Positions 60,345 to 64,000 of a stretch of DNA of 64,000 nt are shown in pieces (position 1 is the stretch's first letter; the number at the start of each line of letters is the position of its first letter). The position numbers were made by a program, and so were the translations under genes. This stretch comes from Streblospio benedicti (taxonomy: Eukaryota > Annelida > Polychaeta > Spionida > Spionidae): positions 24,130,864-24,194,863 of the forward strand of contig CM032660.1 in NCBI GenBank assembly GCA_019095985.1, written 5' to 3'. The notes under the pieces are model-generated. The model ran no database searches. It was not told where the DNA came from and saw nothing but the letters and a program-made list of their open reading frames with translations.

Positions 60345-63300
60345 TCATCGCTTCTGGTCGCCAAGGTCGTCAATGCTGTCTTCATCAATCTAAAAAATAG
60401 AAATCAATAGAAATAATCACACAAAATCGAAGATACACATAAGTATGTCCAATATAAATCATCAATGTTTTCATAATCGAAACATCACTTTCACTTTATC
60501 CAGTATAAGTCTGATTATGCGAACTTACTGAACCATAAAATGTCAGGAGTGTCAGTATATTTGTTTTAGTTTTGTTTGTTCTTTCTGCTCCTCAAACTTC
60601 AAAGAAGGTATCAAAGGTTTTGATATATATTATATATAATCCTTTTTATTTACACATAGAGTATATTAAATATACTTGGATGAACGAATTTTGAACAGCA
60701 TTCATGGGTAATAAAGCAAGTATTATACGTTTCTTGGTGTACTTCACATGTGAGAAATAATACATCTACTACATTTGTGTCATGATAATTATGTCTATCA
60801 TACATTTAAACAAAATCACAACATTAATCTACACATTTTTAAAAATGAAGACTTTCTAACTTCTTAAAAATCCTTGCAAATGATAAATTAACCTAAACCA
60901 TTCAAACCTTACTGCCTAGTCTCTAACATCTGGATGAGCATCACTAAGACACTTAAATGATCAACAGAGAGTCTGGTGAAATGGGGCTAGATAACTGTGT
61001 CGTTCTTAAATAGATTGCAAGAAAAAGCAAATGGAAAAAATATAATGTAACTAAGTGACTTTGAGACCTTAGAGAAAAACGGGATCTGGAAAATCGAAAA
61101 GCTGGATAACTGTATCTGTACTGTAACTATTTCTATGCTATCATCTCATATCACAAGAAAAAATTCAAGAATTCTACAACAATTTTAATTTTACCTGTGG
61201 CCATTTTTCTGGTAGGACGTCAAACAGATCATCCTTGACGTCGCCTTGAATAACGATTTCATCTTCACCAGTGACTGACGATCCACAAGCAAACCGCCCA
61301 CCAAAAAACTTGCTGGCGACCTTCAAATCTATGTCTGTAATAGCAAAAAGATCAAACTAGAAGTCAGAACAGAAGTTGTACAGTCTAACATAAGATGAGT
61401 GGGGTGGTTCTAGAAAGACCTGAAAACTTCAATGCTTATATACGTCAAAGGATTTATTCAATATGGTGTTAAATGTTCGTTAAGTGTTCCTTGAAAAAGA
61501 ACAGTAAAAATGTACAAAATATCAAAGAAAAGGAGATATTGCTGATTTAGTTGGTTAGCAATTTATTAAGAGATTAAAAATTTTAAAAACATATTTCAAT
61601 GATTATTCCATAAACCTATAAACTATGCAACAATTTTTATTACAATTAATATGAAGCGTAGAAACGAAGTGATGCTACTACATTGTATAAACAATGAGCA
61701 CTTGCTCACTAGTACTTCCCCCTGGTACCCACCGTAAGTCCCGAGCCCCGTGACGACGGTCACGAACTTCTTCTTGCCACGGTTCGCGCGTGATATCTGC
61801 ACTTCCTGCTTCCTGTTGCTGGGATCCTTCTTCTTGGTTTTGATCACTCCCTTCCCGCCGCGCTTCTGTCGCTTCTTCTGCTCTCCATCGCCCTCTGCAG
61901 CCTCGGCCGCATCACCCCCCTCTGTCAGGACACAGTAAATAAGTGTCACTTCACTTGGAGGCTATTATATACACATTTTAAGATAATGCTTAGTAAAAAA
62001 AACAACGTGTTCTGTAAAATCCAGATTCAATAAACAATGCATTGTCTATTGCAAGTGTAAGGAAAAAAGACTCAAATTCTTTACGTTTGATATTCATTGC
62101 ACCAATAAAATATCATTCTGTATTGTTAGCTAACACACGAGGTCACATGAGGTTGCATAATTGAATGATATTTGCCAAATGTACCATGCATTTTTAACGA
62201 CAGACGTCGCATTTAACATTGGGGAGATGGATGACTTTTTATATGAACCGTAAAGTTACGTCTGATGAAAATCATTCAGTTTACATCTCTTGTGTACACA
62301 CGTTTTGAAGTTTATAGCAGGCTTTTTAATGGTCGTATTTTAGTTGCTCTAGATATTCTATTATGTTGTTTATTTGAAAGGAACTTTCAGAATGTACAGA
62401 ACACGCCATATTGTTTCTATACAAGCATACTTGTTTGGCCACTGAGCATAACCTAAATAACACTGGCGTTGAACACTATACCAGGGTGTCTGCAGCTTTT
62501 TAAGAAATCAAAATAAGACCTTTTACTAAAATTAAATCATGCAGCTTCAAGTGCCTCAAGTCATTAACATTTTTATCAAAGGCAATATAAACATGCATAA
62601 AATAAGAAATAATTACAATAACTATTATCAATGAAAAAGAGAAAATAAGACCTTCTAAGACTACTTCAAAGAAAAACAGATTTTTTATAATTGCTATTAT
62701 TTTACCTAAAAACAAAATAAGACATTTTAAAACTTTTCAAGGATCCCTAGACAAGTTTGCGCTAATTTAAGAATTTGTCCAAAAAGACATAGATGCGGCC
62801 GCCAGTCTCGACATACGTCACTAAAATGTACGCATCTACCATTAAATTAATAAATGGTACATGACCTATGACTCAGATAAGACAACTGTCCTTGTTTTAC
62901 ACATCAGTGTTTTGTACAGTGCAACGATGAACAATACACATTTTTATAGTTTCAAGTTTTTGTTGCCAGCCTACAATGTACATGATAATTTCTTTGAGCT
63001 TGTCTGAAATAGCAGTACTTTACATAATCCAGAACTAATCACAAAATATCTTATTAACAAAACATTTGTCCAAATTTTCATGATGCACTCACCTCCAGGC
63101 GGGGAGAGATACAAGTCTTTCATTTCATCCGTCAGATTTTTTTCCATCCACTCCTTTGCCTTTTCATAGTTGGGATGATGTTCACAGTACTGAAATAAGG
63201 AGTTCAGATATCTAAAAAATCCTGCAATAAAACAAACTTGAATTATAATTATAACAAAATATTACTATATCCCATGCTACCAGTACATTTTCCAAATATA

Positions 63301-63872
63301 CAGTCAAAGAAAAATGGGCGTACGTTTTTGTTTTAATTTGGTCATTTAAAGTTGTACAAATATATTTCTGGAAATAAGATGTCCAGACTGTTCCAGGACA
63401 TGTCATTACTTTAGCAATAATGAGGAATCAGGAATAGGGATCAGTGCCGTCACCCCCCCCCTCCGACCCACATCGCTTTGGCACTTCCCATCATCTTTAA
63501 CTATTTCAGAATACACCACAGTTTAGTTTACTCCCAAATTCATAAAATGTATTGATGGGTTTTTAAATATTTCTTGAAATTTCTATGACCGTAAGAATCA
63601 TTAGAATCTGTAATTATGATTGCACAAGGTGAAATGTTAAAACACAAATATTTACCTCAAGGGGCCAGCCGTCACATACTACAAAATACAACAAATACGT
63701 TGTCAGTTTTATTACCAAATATGAAAATCATCATCTATCAATTATTGATAACAATTTCATCAACATAATAAGTCGTACCGTCGACATAGAGAACTTTGAG
63801 CGGATATTTCACGCCTGGCTTGGGTCCCTCATGAGTTAGCCACCGAATCTCCCCAGCATCCGCTGTAGCCAT
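60345..63872 (-). CDS. DENR: Density-regulated protein (translation re-initiation factor)
   Basis: Partner of MCTS1; the pair releases deacylated tRNA from 40S subunits and promotes re-initiation after short upstream ORFs. Exons in transcription order: 63779-63872, 63656-63678, 63093-63189, 61733-61921, 61195-61334 and 60345-60389. They join in phase into 195 residues (human 198). Exon 2 is only 23 bases. Parts seen are an N-terminal segment with YPLKVLY and [18 protein letters not shown], an acidic-to-basic linker ending [18 protein letters not shown], and a C-terminal SUI1-type domain ([47 protein letters not shown]). The N-terminal zinc site of DENR normally uses four cysteines; here only two remain. 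A 5' UTR acceptor (GGTTTCAG) just upstream of the ATG suggests a further non-coding exon beyond the window. Confidence 0.94.
62482..62756. mobile_element. Degraded hAT-like element in a DENR intron
   Basis: Starts CAGGGTGTCTGCAGCTTTTT, a typical hAT end. The interior has repeated AAAATAAGAC blocks (62508, 62645, 62714), and the right side (TTTTCAAGGATCCCTAGACA) is only a weak inverse. No clean duplication. Confidence 0.4.
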
Positions 63873-64000
63873 AGTTCAGCTGAAACCAGAGGTTTAAATC
63901 ACCATTATGCAATAATAAAATCAGGGTTGGGTTTCCTGTTCGAAACCTATTTCCTTGATCACAAGTGGCAAACATGGCGTAAACTGTCCAAAAACCCCTT

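Overview
The window looks like nuclear DNA of an intron-rich, AT-rich marine invertebrate. The genes are animal orthologues with GT-AG introns, and the introns are crowded with small inverted-repeat elements, a Penelope-like fragment, LINE pieces and tRNA-derived SINEs. A cephalochordate or lophotrochozoan fits the repeat mix and the frequent ACATGTACATGT palindromes, but I cannot fix the phylum from this sequence.

Layout, left to right. 1-8434 (+): the last eleven exons of a peroxisomal acyl-CoA oxidase (ACOX1 type), entering from the left edge. 10614-12034 (+): a complete three-exon PLPP6-type polyisoprenoid phosphatase. 13770-22350 (+): a nine-exon ALAD (haem pathway) with one apparent base too many in exon 1. 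25218-29173 (-): an eight-exon copine-domain protein with an N-terminal membrane anchor and no C2 domain, tail to tail with ALAD. 29817-31199: a 5'-truncated LINE and a small inverted-repeat element. 32702-47233 (+): a thirteen-exon MAPKAPK5 (PRAK) with an unusually long tail. Nested in its 4.9-kb third intron, on the opposite strand, is a kinase with an uninterrupted coding region (36765-37645), one base short of an intact frame. 54155-55177 (-): single-exon EI24. 55591-58733 (+): six-exon GLTP, head to head with EI24. 60345-63872 (-): six-exon DENR. Every splice chain was checked by codon phase. Computed protein lengths are PLPP6 239, ALAD 330 (after allowing for the extra base), copine-like 397, MAPKAPK5 615, EI24 340, GLTP 208 and DENR 195 residues.

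The genes do not form one pathway: they cover peroxisomal lipid oxidation, isoprenoid phosphate metabolism, haem synthesis, p38/ERK3-type signalling, ER/autophagy, glycolipid transfer and translation re-initiation. From memory of the human map, MAPKAPK5, GLTP and DENR all lie in 12q24, so part of the neighbourhood may be ancient synteny.

The most interesting non-genic object is a 518-bp terminal-inverted-repeat element at 6704-7221. It starts with CACTGTG, ends with CACAGTG and is flanked by a perfect 5-bp duplication (AACTT). That combination is typical of the Transib/ProtoRAG transposon group from which the RAG recombinase descends. Other notable points are a near-loopless hairpin with 79-base arms just after the MAPKAPK5 stop, two hAT-like copies of one element in MAPKAPK5 introns, a Harbinger-like element in GLTP intron 1, and loss of two of the four zinc-site cysteines in DENR.
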